Shown here: positions 41,863-49,676 of the stretch, piece by piece
Position numbering within the stretch: the stretch's first letter is position 1
Layout: each line of letters starts with the position of its first letter
Assembly: GCA_902787975.1 (NCBI GenBank)
Contig: CADAIP010000004.1
Location: forward strand, 124,001 to 188,000
Reading direction: 5' to 3'
Source: Oscillospiraceae bacterium
GTDB lineage: Bacteria > Bacillota > Clostridia > Saccharofermentanales > Saccharofermentanaceae
Length of the DNA: 64,000 nucleotides
Made by a program: the position numbers and the translations under genes
The notes under the pieces: model-generated
Database searches by the model: none
What the model was told of the DNA's origin: nothing
Seen by the model: the letters and a program-made list of their open reading frames with translations, nothing else

Positions 41863-42645
41863 TCAGCGCTTCCGATATAGGGACACTTCCTTGTCATCAG
41901 GGTGTTCAATGTCCACATCTTTGATATCACGGAGCGGCACCGTAACAAATGACCTCAGATACCACCTCGGATGAGGAACGGTAAGCTCAGGCTTCATTAT
42001 CACTTCATCCCCATAGAATATGATGTCTATATCGATCGTCCTGGGTCCCCAGTGAACTTCCCTCTTTCTCAAAAGATCGTTCTCAATGACATGTATCCTG
42101 TCCAAAAGTTCAAACGGATCGATATCCGTATAGAAACCTACGCATGTGTTAAGAAAATACGGCTGGTCTTCAAGTCCGACGGGCTCCGTCTCATAGATGG
42201 AAGCATATCTGAAGTCTTCCGTGCCGCTCAAGTCCCTTAAGGCCTGTTCTGCCAAGTTGCTGCCTAGAGAGAGTACGACGAATTCCTTGCGGCGTCTTTC
42301 GATCGTTACTGCCATGGTCTCGAAAATGCCCTTCACAGGTGCCTCGGGCTTGGAAATGTTTACTATGACCTTCAGTATCCTGCCGTCTGCAGCAAGAACG
42401 CAGTCAGCGACCTTCTGAGCAAGGCATTCGATGAGATTGCCTTTATCTTCTGTTACGATCTTCTTAACCTCTTCGTAGATCATTGCGTAATCCACGGTAT
42501 CGGCAAGCTCGTCTGTATAACAGCCCTTTATTCTGTCCAGGAAAATGTCCAAAGATACGATGAACTTCTGGCCGTCGGTCTTTTCGAAATCAAGACAGCC
42601 GGTATGTCCTTCAAATTCCATTTTCGAGAGCGTGATCTTATCCAA
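41863..42645 (-). CDS. folK: Bifunctional dihydroneopterin aldolase / HPPK (FolB-FolK fusion)
   Basis: Folate enzyme of 260 residues. Residues 1-118 are dihydroneopterin aldolase (KMEFEGHTGC; DTVDYAMIYEEV). From about 128 comes 6-hydroxymethyl-dihydropterin pyrophosphokinase, with LSLGSNL, the YETEPVG strand and the catalytic WGPRTIDIDIIFYG. The two steps convert dihydroneopterin to its pyrophosphate. Oddly, the stretch between GSNL and YETEP is about 8 residues shorter than usual: the expected GDxxxNL piece is reduced to Ala. It follows folP by 23 nt. Confidence 0.9.
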   Translation of the reverse strand: MDKITLSKMEFEGHTGCLDFEKTDGQKFIVSLDIFLDRIKGCYTDELADTVDYAMIYEEVKKIVTEDKGNLIECLAQKVADCVLAADGRILKVIVNISKPEAPVKGIFETMAVTIERRRKEFVVLSLGSNLAEQALRDLSGTEDFRYASIYETEPVGLEDQPYFLNTCVGFYTDIDPFELLDRIHVIENDLLRKREVHWGPRTIDIDIIFYGDEVIMKPELTVPHPRWYLRSFVTVPLRDIKDVDIEHPDDKEVSLYRKR

Positions 42646-42668
42646 TTCCCAATATCCTTTCGAAATCT

Positions 42669-43550
42669 TTAGAGGTTAGCAAATGCGTAGAACGATGTAT
42701 CGAACACATCAAGTATCTGTCTTGAAGCGGCAACGTTGTGGACTCTTACCATCGCTGCGCCAAGTGATGCTGCCGTCATGGAAAGTCCTGCCGTAGCATT
42801 ATCGAGCATCAGTTCCGTAGCCTGGTCGCCGCCTGCGAAGACTCTTGCATAGCGCTTTCTTGAAGCGGCATAAAGGACGGGATATTTGCCCTGAAGTCCC
42901 ATGGACAGCGTAGCTGCCGTAAGCTCGGCATCTTCTGCCCTGTTTGTACCGAAGCCTATGCCGGGGTCGGTCATGATCATGTTATCCGGAATGCCTGCTT
43001 TCTTTGCAATCTCAACGCTATCCGTAAGCTCTCTTACGGCACGTCTGCTGATCGGCTCAAAAGCAATGGGATTCTCACCGTTGGTTCTCTTGTTGAACAT
43101 TAGGATTGCACCTACACCATTATCGGCAACTACCTTGGCCATCTCAGGATCACACATGAAGCCAGTGATGTCGTTAATGATGTCGCAGCCTGCAGTGATC
43201 GCCTCTTTTGCAGTCTCTGATTTAAACGTATCAACTGAAAGCGGAATGTCGAATCTGCTTCTTACAGCTTCCAAAACAGGGATCAGTCTTTCAAGTTCTT
43301 CCTCAGAAGATATCGGAACAGAATTGGGACCCGTAGCCTCAGCGCCGAGATCGATGCAGTCGGCTCCCTCACGGACCATGAGAGCACACTGGTCAACTGC
43401 CGCATCAACACTGTTGAATCTTCCGCCGTCTGAGAAAGAGTCGGGCGTAACGTTGAGAATACCCATTATAAGAGTCTTCTTTCCTATCTCGAGCTGGCGG
43501 TTACCGCATTTATAAATACCGCAAAATCTTCCGTCAGTTGCTGCATTCAT
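42669..43550 (-). CDS. folP: Dihydropteroate synthase
   Basis: TIM-barrel enzyme of 293 residues that joins p-aminobenzoate to the pterin pyrophosphate; it is the sulfonamide target. Landmarks are MGILNVTPDSFSDGG, IDLGAEATGP (the usual GGESTRP is altered), SVDTFKSE, NDITGF, DPGIGFG and ASRKRYA near the C-terminus. The changed second loop (GAEATGP) is worth noting because that loop forms the pABA/sulfonamide pocket. It lies between folE and folBK in a folate operon. Confidence 0.95.
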   Translation of the reverse strand: MNAATDGRFCGIYKCGNRQLEIGKKTLIMGILNVTPDSFSDGGRFNSVDAAVDQCALMVREGADCIDLGAEATGPNSVPISSEEELERLIPVLEAVRSRFDIPLSVDTFKSETAKEAITAGCDIINDITGFMCDPEMAKVVADNGVGAILMFNKRTNGENPIAFEPISRRAVRELTDSVEIAKKAGIPDNMIMTDPGIGFGTNRAEDAELTAATLSMGLQGKYPVLYAASRKRYARVFAGGDQATELMLDNATAGLSMTAASLGAAMVRVHNVAASRQILDVFDTSFYAFANL

Positions 43551-43565
43551 ATCCCTTTATCTCCT

Positions 43566-44186
43566 TTATACGGAGCGCTGTCTGTTGATCAGCGCGAGCG
43601 CTTCGTTTCTGGTCCTGATATCAGATCTGCATCCGCCTCGCATAGCAGACGTAACAGTCTTTGAACCGGGCTTTCTGATGCCTCTCATTGTCATGCAGAG
43701 ATGCTCTGCTTCAAGAACGACGCATACTGATCTTGCGTCAACTGCCTTCTCGATGGCATCTGCGATCTCAGATGTGAGCTTCTCCTGAAGCTGCGGCTTT
43801 CTTGAAAGCGTATCAACGATCCTTGCAACCTTTGAAAGACCGAAGATCTTACCGTCCTTGGGGATGTATACGACATGAGCTTTTCCGTGGAAAGGAAGAA
43901 GGTGATGCTCACACATTGAATAGAACGGAATGTCGCCTATAAGGATCATCTCGTCATTGCCTTCACCGTGGAAAGTCTTAATGTCCTTGCTGATATCTCT
44001 GTGAAGTCCCGCAAAGACTTCCGCATACATTCTTGCAACTCTCTGGGGAGTCTCCTGAAGACCTTCTCTGTCAGGATCTTCGCCTATTGCCTCAAGGATC
44101 TCCCTTACCGCATGCTCGATCTTGGGAAGGTCCATGTTCTGGCGGCTTTCCTCCGGTATTGAGTTGTCATTAGCATAATCGTACAT
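43566..44186 (-). CDS. folE: GTP cyclohydrolase I
   Basis: Enzyme of 206 residues opening the GTP imidazole ring to make dihydroneopterin triphosphate, the first folate step. Zinc and catalytic residues are seen in [12 protein letters not shown] and [11 protein letters not shown], with the conserved QERLT-like helix ([10 protein letters not shown]) and [14 protein letters not shown]. The length is normal with a short N-terminal extension. It starts 19 nt after the AraC regulator, so it may share that transcript. Confidence 0.96.
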   Translation of the reverse strand: MYDYANDNSIPEESRQNMDLPKIEHAVREILEAIGEDPDREGLQETPQRVARMYAEVFAGLHRDISKDIKTFHGEGNDEMILIGDIPFYSMCEHHLLPFHGKAHVVYIPKDGKIFGLSKVARIVDTLSRKPQLQEKLTSEIADAIEKAVDARSVCVVLEAEHLCMTMRGIRKPGSKTVTSAMRGGCRSDIRTRNEALALINRQRSV

Positions 44187-44205
44187 TTAACTGTTCATCC
44201 CCTTT

Positions 44206-45201
44206 TCAAAGGTATTTCTTTCTGTATTCCATGGGTGTCATGCCCATCTGTTTTCTGAATGCGACATTGAATCTCTGAGGTGATGAGAAGCCTGACTGCA
44301 AAGAGATTGCCGACACCTTTATCTCGTTGTTCTGAAGAAGTTTGCAGGCCTTCTCGATCCTCTTCTTCATGAGATAGTTCATCGGGCTTATTCCCGTATC
44401 ATCTCTGAAAGCACGAGTGAAATAACCCTGGCTTAAGAATACATAGGCAGCAGCTTCGGAGACCGTGATCCCCTGATCGAAATTCTCGTCCATATACTGC
44501 TTGGCGATGGCAACGAGTTCTTTAGCCTTTCCGTTCTTAACGCGGAGGCTCTCTTCCCACTCGCCTCTTATTGCTCTTGAGAGGATTATCATGAGTTCTA
44601 CCATAAGAGTATGTACCATGAGATCCTTTGCATAACGGTTCTCTGCTTCTTCGAGAACGATGCGCTCTGAAAGCTGGTTGATCTCCTTTTTCTCGTTGCC
44701 CTTGATAACGAAGAAAGGCTGTCTCGTGATGTCATTATCTTCAGTAACACCGAGGTCGGCAAACTTAAGGAAACTCTCCAAAGAGATCTTTGCAAAAGAA
44801 CCCGGGATCGATACGCTCGGACCTGCGCTGTTGCTCTTTGCCTGAATCGTCTTGTTTGTCTTTCTCGATTCCTTGGTGGCTTCAAGATCTGAAATGTCAT
44901 GGATAAATCCGAAATAGAGATTCAGCATATCGGCCTTGCTGCTCTTGATTACCAGCTTGTGCCTTACCAGAGGTCTTATTACTATGACGGAACCCTTTGT
45001 AAGCGTAATCGTCTCGTTGCCGATGATAAGATCGATCTTGCCTTCTCTCAAATAAAGAAGCTCATGCGAATTATGCATACTCTCATCAGGAAGTGAATCC
45101 TTCGTATCGTAAGAATGCTCTAATCCTTCGATTACGAAAGGCACTGAACCTTCAGATAAGAAAACATCATCTTCGATTGCAGAAAGAAGCTTGTTGCTCA
45201 T
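44206..45201 (-). CDS. AraC-family regulator with cupin-like sensor domain
   Basis: Regulator of 331 residues. The N-terminal region (about 20-110) has a cupin-like beta pattern (HELLYLREGKIDLIIG) expected to bind a sugar or similar ligand. The C-terminal AraC DNA-binding domain has both helix-turn-helix units (TVSEAAAYVFLSQGYFTRAF and KVSAISLQSGFSSPQRFNVA). It is 15 nt downstream of the esterase-like gene, probably co-transcribed, suggesting that it senses a ligand linked to that protein. Confidence 0.9.
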   Translation of the reverse strand: MSNKLLSAIEDDVFLSEGSVPFVIEGLEHSYDTKDSLPDESMHNSHELLYLREGKIDLIIGNETITLTKGSVIVIRPLVRHKLVIKSSKADMLNLYFGFIHDISDLEATKESRKTNKTIQAKSNSAGPSVSIPGSFAKISLESFLKFADLGVTEDNDITRQPFFVIKGNEKKEINQLSERIVLEEAENRYAKDLMVHTLMVELMIILSRAIRGEWEESLRVKNGKAKELVAIAKQYMDENFDQGITVSEAAAYVFLSQGYFTRAFRDDTGISPMNYLMKKRIEKACKLLQNNEIKVSAISLQSGFSSPQRFNVAFRKQMGMTPMEYRKKYL

Positions 45202-45216
45202 AAGTTAGCCCTCTGT

Positions 45217-47472
45217 TCAGATAAAATTGATCGAGTCGATATAGATCTCGCCGTTGCGTTCTTTGTCTTCAATAAAGATTCTCAGCTTGTCGAGCTTGAT
45301 CGGACCGTCTTCGGAATACTCAAGAGTTATCGTCTGCCATGTAAGCTGCTGCTTGATCTCGGCCTCACCGAAGTCTTCGACGATAAGCTTTTTCTTCTTC
45401 TGGTCGGGATTAAATACCGACAGCTGGATCCTTGATCTTCCCCAGATCTCAATGGGCGCGAAAAGCGAAGCATATTCAAGGCAGGGTTCAAATCCGTAAA
45501 GCGACTTGTCCGTCTCATAACGGATCCTCAGAGAAGCACTGCCCGTAAGCTTGTGGATATTATCCTGGGAGATAATTCCCTTACCCTTGAATGTTCTGTA
45601 GATCTCCAATGTCTCAAAGTCTGAATCGGGTGTTCTCTTGCCGACAAACTCAAGACAGTCACAGCGTGTAAAGCTTAAGTCAGGTGCGAAGTATGCGGGA
45701 TCCCTGTCGAATCTGAAAGGAAGGATCGGCAGGTCTTCGCCGTTCTTAAGTGTCGCATCGTGCGGGAAAGGAGTAAAGCCGTATGTGATGGACTGAGGTT
45801 CTTCAACATCGTCTCTCCAAACCATTACGCACATACCGTAAAGGCTCTTTGCGTGAGCCGGATAGAAGATACGGTCTGCGCCTGCAACTGCAAATCCGGT
45901 GATCTCACCTGATGCATCGTTGTAATTAAGTCCTGAACCCAGATTGCTGAACTTGATGATCCTCTTGTTGCCAGCGATTTCAATGTCATTCGGCTCAGGT
46001 GAAGACTTACTCATCTTAGGAGAGAAGTGTGTACCCAAAGCGATCGTAGCAAGTCTCATGCCGAGGATAAAACTTATCGTCTTATCAGGAAGGAGCATAT
46101 CGTGCATGCTTACGATTCCTGAAGGCATGCTGAGGAGCTTTGTAAATGCCGTGAAATTCTCGTTGAATTCGAGAACGCTGTACGGATTATCAAAGTCAAC
46201 GTCATCAGGATGCATCGTTACGAAAAGTATCGAAGGCATGACCGTCTCATCGAAAACTTCCTTCGGCTCAAATACTTCAGCAAGAGTCGTAAGAAGTCCC
46301 ATGAGGAAAAGATCGTATCTGTCGAAAAGGAGTTCTCCCTTGTCAGGCGAGAAGCAGAATCCTCTAACTGCCAGATTCTTTAAAGGCGCAAGCTTTGTCC
46401 TGTAAAGAATGGACATTCTGAACTTCTGCTTTATGAACTTCTTCTCGTCTTCCTTGGTAAGTTTGCCGTCATCTTTTTTCTCGGGTACCATGCCGAAATC
46501 AAGCTGGCTTGCAGATGAGAAAGAGATATTCTCCTTATGTCCCTTTGTCTCATTAAGGGAACTGTCTCCGGATGTAGGGAAATCGATATCAAGAGGTTTA
46601 ATGTCGTCAGGGTCCTGGCCTTCAAGTCTCTTGATCTCATCCTGCATGGAAATGTCGATATCGCCGGACTCGATCGTCTCTTTGTACTCTTCCTTAAGCT
46701 CAACGGCCTTCTTCTTTTTCTCGTCGATCTCAAGAAGTTTCTTGTAGCCTTCCTCGTCGAGATATAGACCCATCTGGTCTACGATGTCTCTTAACGCTTC
46801 TACCCTGTCCATGGCGAAAGGTGCTATCCAGTTGAGGATTGTTGAATCGTTGTATGAAAGATCTACTACACCGACAGGATATGAGATCTGGTCACTTAAT
46901 CTGTAAGCGAAAGCAAACGCGGAAGAAGAAACCTCAGAAAGCTTGGCAGTCTCAGTAACCTTGATCCACTCTGCTTCCTTGTAGTGTGTCTTTTCTTCAG
47001 CGGGATATACTTCCTCACCCTTCTCAAGACCTGATCTTACAGGCGAGAAGAATCTCAGGTAATTCATTACCTTGCGCTTCAATGGAGCCTTAGTGGCATT
47101 TGCTTCCTTCATGGGGATCGAGAGAAAATCAGATCCTAAGAACACCCAGACGTCGCCGCATCGGATATCGGACAGCGTGGTCTGGTCGGTAAGACACTTA
47201 AACGTGAATGTATAAGCGTCTCCTGAAGCCTTATAAGGCGGAATGGTAAAACTGAACTTACCCTTTGAAGACGTCGTGGTCTCACGGCTTAAGATGACAC
47301 CGTAATCGGTATCAAGCTTACTGACCTTCCTGCCGTCTGTAGGGTCTTTGACTATTTCGAGAGTAACTGTAGCACTGGGTGCGGCAACACCCTCGATCTT
47401 AAGTTCTACACCCTGCTGGAATACGCACTTGCTTGAAAGCCAGCTGGGCAAAATAATCGGATTAATCTGCAT
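45217..47472 (-). CDS. Sialate O-acetylesterase-like protein lacking the catalytic serine motif
   Basis: Protein of 751 residues without a signal peptide. The beginning (ILPSWLSSKCVFQQG, then IRCGDVWVFLGSDFLSIPM) follows the sialate O-acetylesterase pattern up to the nucleophile motif. There the usual GQSNM is replaced by GSDFL, putting Asp115 at the serine position. The GGSxIExW, WYQGESN and DxxH motifs are also unrecognisable, while the C-terminal strands (FAVAGADRIFYPAHA; PILPFRFDRDP) remain. A charged coiled-coil insert (about 240-350) is present. It is probably a pseudoenzyme, perhaps glycan-binding. An extended -10 promoter and a GAGGTTAGGA ribosome site precede it. Confidence 0.75.
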   Translation of the reverse strand: MQINPIILPSWLSSKCVFQQGVELKIEGVAAPSATVTLEIVKDPTDGRKVSKLDTDYGVILSRETTTSSKGKFSFTIPPYKASGDAYTFTFKCLTDQTTLSDIRCGDVWVFLGSDFLSIPMKEANATKAPLKRKVMNYLRFFSPVRSGLEKGEEVYPAEEKTHYKEAEWIKVTETAKLSEVSSSAFAFAYRLSDQISYPVGVVDLSYNDSTILNWIAPFAMDRVEALRDIVDQMGLYLDEEGYKKLLEIDEKKKKAVELKEEYKETIESGDIDISMQDEIKRLEGQDPDDIKPLDIDFPTSGDSSLNETKGHKENISFSSASQLDFGMVPEKKDDGKLTKEDEKKFIKQKFRMSILYRTKLAPLKNLAVRGFCFSPDKGELLFDRYDLFLMGLLTTLAEVFEPKEVFDETVMPSILFVTMHPDDVDFDNPYSVLEFNENFTAFTKLLSMPSGIVSMHDMLLPDKTISFILGMRLATIALGTHFSPKMSKSSPEPNDIEIAGNKRIIKFSNLGSGLNYNDASGEITGFAVAGADRIFYPAHAKSLYGMCVMVWRDDVEEPQSITYGFTPFPHDATLKNGEDLPILPFRFDRDPAYFAPDLSFTRCDCLEFVGKRTPDSDFETLEIYRTFKGKGIISQDNIHKLTGSASLRIRYETDKSLYGFEPCLEYASLFAPIEIWGRSRIQLSVFNPDQKKKKLIVEDFGEAEIKQQLTWQTITLEYSEDGPIKLDKLRIFIEDKERNGEIYIDSINFI

Positions 47473-47512
47473 CTTCCTAACCTCATTAAAAAGAAAATGA
47501 CTTTATCCGAGT

Positions 47513-47521
47513 ATTATAACA
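47513..47521 (-). promoter_or_regulatory. Extended -10 promoter of the esterase-like/AraC operon
   Basis: The minus strand reads TGTTATAAT (a perfect -10 with TGn), 40 nt before the ATG at 47472. No consensus -35. Confidence 0.6.
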
Positions 47522-47560
47522 TTAAAAGAAAAATAAATAGAATTTTTGAACGGATAGTGA

Positions 47561-48337
47561 TCAAACGTCAGCAATAAGCACTTCAATGCCCTTTGCACGG
47601 CACAAAGCAACGCTCTCGGGAGAAGCACCCGAATCGGTTACGAGGTAATCGATCTTCTCGGCAGGAATGAACGAAGAAGCCGAATCTGCGCCCAGTTTGG
47701 TCGAATCGATCAGTGCAACTATCTTTTTTGCACGGTCAGCGCAAAGTCTCTTAAGCTCAAGCTCAAAGAAATTATCACCTGAAAGCCCGGCATCGGCAGA
47801 AAAGCCGTTTCCGGAAACAAAATAAAACTCAGCTGAAAGCCTTCCGATCATTTCTTTGGATGAAAGACCTTCGATGGCACCTGAATGCGGTCTTAACATT
47901 CCGCCAAGGATAATGATCGATTTGAAATTGCTGTTTCTCTGAAGTTCCATCGCAGTGTGGATACCATTGGTGATGACGGTAACATCCTTAACCTTCTTGA
48001 GGTAAGGAATCATATGAAAGGTCGTTGAGCTTGCATCCATGAAAATGGTGTTTCCGCTTCCGACAAGCGTTGCAGCCTTTGCACCTATGGCATTCTTAAG
48101 ATCAACGTGGGTAACGGCCCTGACCATGTAGTTCTCGCCGCTGTAAGAAGGCATCTTGTGAGGGAGCTTGATTCCGCCGTGGAATCTGACGATCGCGCCT
48201 TCTCTTTCAAGGGCTCTGATGTCAGTTCTGATGGTAGCTCCGGTAACGCCCAGACGCGTTGAAAGGACGGTCGTATTGATCTCGCCCTCTTCTTCCAAAA
48301 TATCCAGGATCTGTTTTCTTCTGTCAGGAATTATCAT
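47561..48337 (-). CDS. DeoR-family transcriptional regulator
   Basis: Regulator of 258 residues. The N-terminal DeoR helix-turn-helix is typical (RRKQILDILEEEGEIN, VTGATIRTDIRALE). The C-terminal sugar-phosphate sensing domain resembles ribose-5-phosphate isomerase folds (FMDASSTTFHMI, VITNGI). Such proteins usually repress sugar catabolic genes until a phosphorylated sugar binds. Its own promoter lies so close that the transcript would begin at the ATG. It is upstream of the esterase-like operon, which it may control. Confidence 0.92.
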   Translation of the reverse strand: MIIPDRRKQILDILEEEGEINTTVLSTRLGVTGATIRTDIRALEREGAIVRFHGGIKLPHKMPSYSGENYMVRAVTHVDLKNAIGAKAATLVGSGNTIFMDASSTTFHMIPYLKKVKDVTVITNGIHTAMELQRNSNFKSIIILGGMLRPHSGAIEGLSSKEMIGRLSAEFYFVSGNGFSADAGLSGDNFFELELKRLCADRAKKIVALIDSTKLGADSASSFIPAEKIDYLVTDSGASPESVALCRAKGIEVLIADV

Positions 48338-48343
48338 TCCAAA

Positions 48344-48385
48344 ATATTATCAAGTGAAAATCAGTTAGTCAATTCTTTTTCACTT
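48344..48385 (-). promoter_or_regulatory. DeoR promoter with overlapping inverted repeat
   Basis: -35 TTGACT (48367-48372), a 17-nt spacer and -10 TAATAT (48344-48349). The -10 ends 7 nt before the A of the ATG, predicting a leaderless mRNA. A perfect 9-bp inverted repeat (AAGTGAAAA/TTTTCACTT, 48352-48360 and 48377-48385) brackets the -35 and may be an operator; it may also help end the preceding M15 transcript. Confidence 0.65.
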
Positions 48386-48390
48386 CAGGC

Positions 48391-49383
48391 TTACATTTGA
48401 AAGTGCTGGTAATCTTTCGGACTTGACCAGTTACCGCCCCATGTCCAGCCGTAATTGATGAAAAGCTCATAAGCCCTGTCGTCAGTAGTGATCATATGAT
48501 CGCCGTCATATCTGTCGTAAACATAGTCAGAGGCATTGTCATGTGAATAATTCGCATCACCGTCTGAATCATAAGTAACATAAGGATTCTGCTGGGGATT
48601 GATGTCTATCGCCCTGCCCAGAGCATGCTTGGAAAGATTGCCTGAACCGGTTGCCGTTCTGTAGCAGAAACAGGACGTGTTATTTGCTTCAATCGAATAC
48701 CAGTCCGAATCATCAGGATCACCTGCCCAGAAATCATCGATAAGATACATCGAATAAATCTCATAGCCTTCTGCACAAAGGGTCTCAAAGATATCCAGAA
48801 CGTCAGAAACAACAAGTTCATTTACTATCATCTCACCGACCTGATAATCACCGTCAAAGTTCACGTGAAGCATCTTGAGATATCTCAGATCGCTCAGATC
48901 GATATTGTCATTATCGACATAAGACTGGCCGTAAATCCTGTTATAAACGCTGTCACCCTCTTCGATCTCCTCAGAAGTGAAATACTGCGAAAGGTTATCC
49001 GTATCGATCTCATCGCGGCTCAGAACCGTTCCTGCGCTTAAGTTCCTTATACTCGTTAGCTTCTCGGGTTCAGGTTCCGGCGTGGGTGTGGGTTCTTCAG
49101 TCGGTGTGGGTTCAGGAGTAGTCTCAGTTGTTGTTTCTTCAGTCGTTTCAGAAGTCCCGGAAGCCGTAGTCTCTGAAATAACAGAAGACGTACTTACAAC
49201 ATCGGTCATGCTTTCAAGTGAAACATCAGTTGCTTCAGTCATTCCTGCCGACAACAGTTTATTCTCATCACCGCCCCGCGAATACTTAATGACAAAGATT
49301 ATCGTTCCGCCTACAACTATGCACATTCCTGCGATAAGAAGGGCCGTGATTATATTTTCTCTGCGCTTTCTTTTTTCAGACAC
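48391..49383 (-). CDS. M15-family cell-wall peptidase, membrane-anchored
   Basis: Protein of 330 residues. A short basic head precedes one membrane helix (about 12-33) and a long Thr/Glu/Pro/Ser-rich wall-spanning linker (about 50-108). The C-terminal D-Ala-D-Ala carboxypeptidase or L-Ala-D-Glu peptidase domain of the M15C type binds zinc through SKHALGRAIDINP (His and Asp) and the terminal DYQHFQM His. The WTWGGNW motif supports M15C. It should trim peptidoglycan stem peptides outside the membrane. Confidence 0.88.
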   Translation of the reverse strand: MSEKRKRRENIITALLIAGMCIVVGGTIIFVIKYSRGGDENKLLSAGMTEATDVSLESMTDVVSTSSVISETTASGTSETTEETTTETTPEPTPTEEPTPTPEPEPEKLTSIRNLSAGTVLSRDEIDTDNLSQYFTSEEIEEGDSVYNRIYGQSYVDNDNIDLSDLRYLKMLHVNFDGDYQVGEMIVNELVVSDVLDIFETLCAEGYEIYSMYLIDDFWAGDPDDSDWYSIEANNTSCFCYRTATGSGNLSKHALGRAIDINPQQNPYVTYDSDGDANYSHDNASDYVYDRYDGDHMITTDDRAYELFINYGWTWGGNWSSPKDYQHFQM

Positions 49384-49495
49384 AAATTAACTCCTAAGTA
49401 AAAATGAAAGTTTCTTATAACTTCCCCGACAATCTTAACACAGAGTTTCTTTTTTACTATGCTAATGACACGAATATGATATTTAGCAATCAAAG

Positions 49496-49504
49496 TGATA
49501 TAAT
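49496..49504 (+). promoter_or_regulatory. Extended -10 promoter of tRNA-Leu
   Basis: TGATATAAT, a perfect extended -10 ending 12 nt before the tRNA 5' end. No consensus -35. Confidence 0.7.
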
Positions 49505-49516
49505 GGTCGCCGATAA

Positions 49517-49601
<85 letters not shown>

Positions 49602-49606
49602 AAATC

Positions 49607-49638
49607 AAAAAGGATGTCTCAATTGAGGCATCCTTTTT
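49607..49638. terminator. Terminator after tRNA-Leu (bidirectional)
   Basis: A stem of about 14 bp with one mismatch (AAAAAGGATG with CATCCTTTTT, extended by CTC/GAG) and an AATT loop. A- and T-runs on both sides let it also serve the exporter gene on the minus strand. Confidence 0.85.
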
Positions 49639-49676
49639 GCATGATCTAACTTATAGTTGTCCTCAAATTACAAGTG

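Noticed and set aside
48391..49383. Thr/Glu/Pro repeats in the M15 peptidase as a DNA repeat array
   Set aside because: They are low-complexity codons of a wall-spanning linker, with irregular units.
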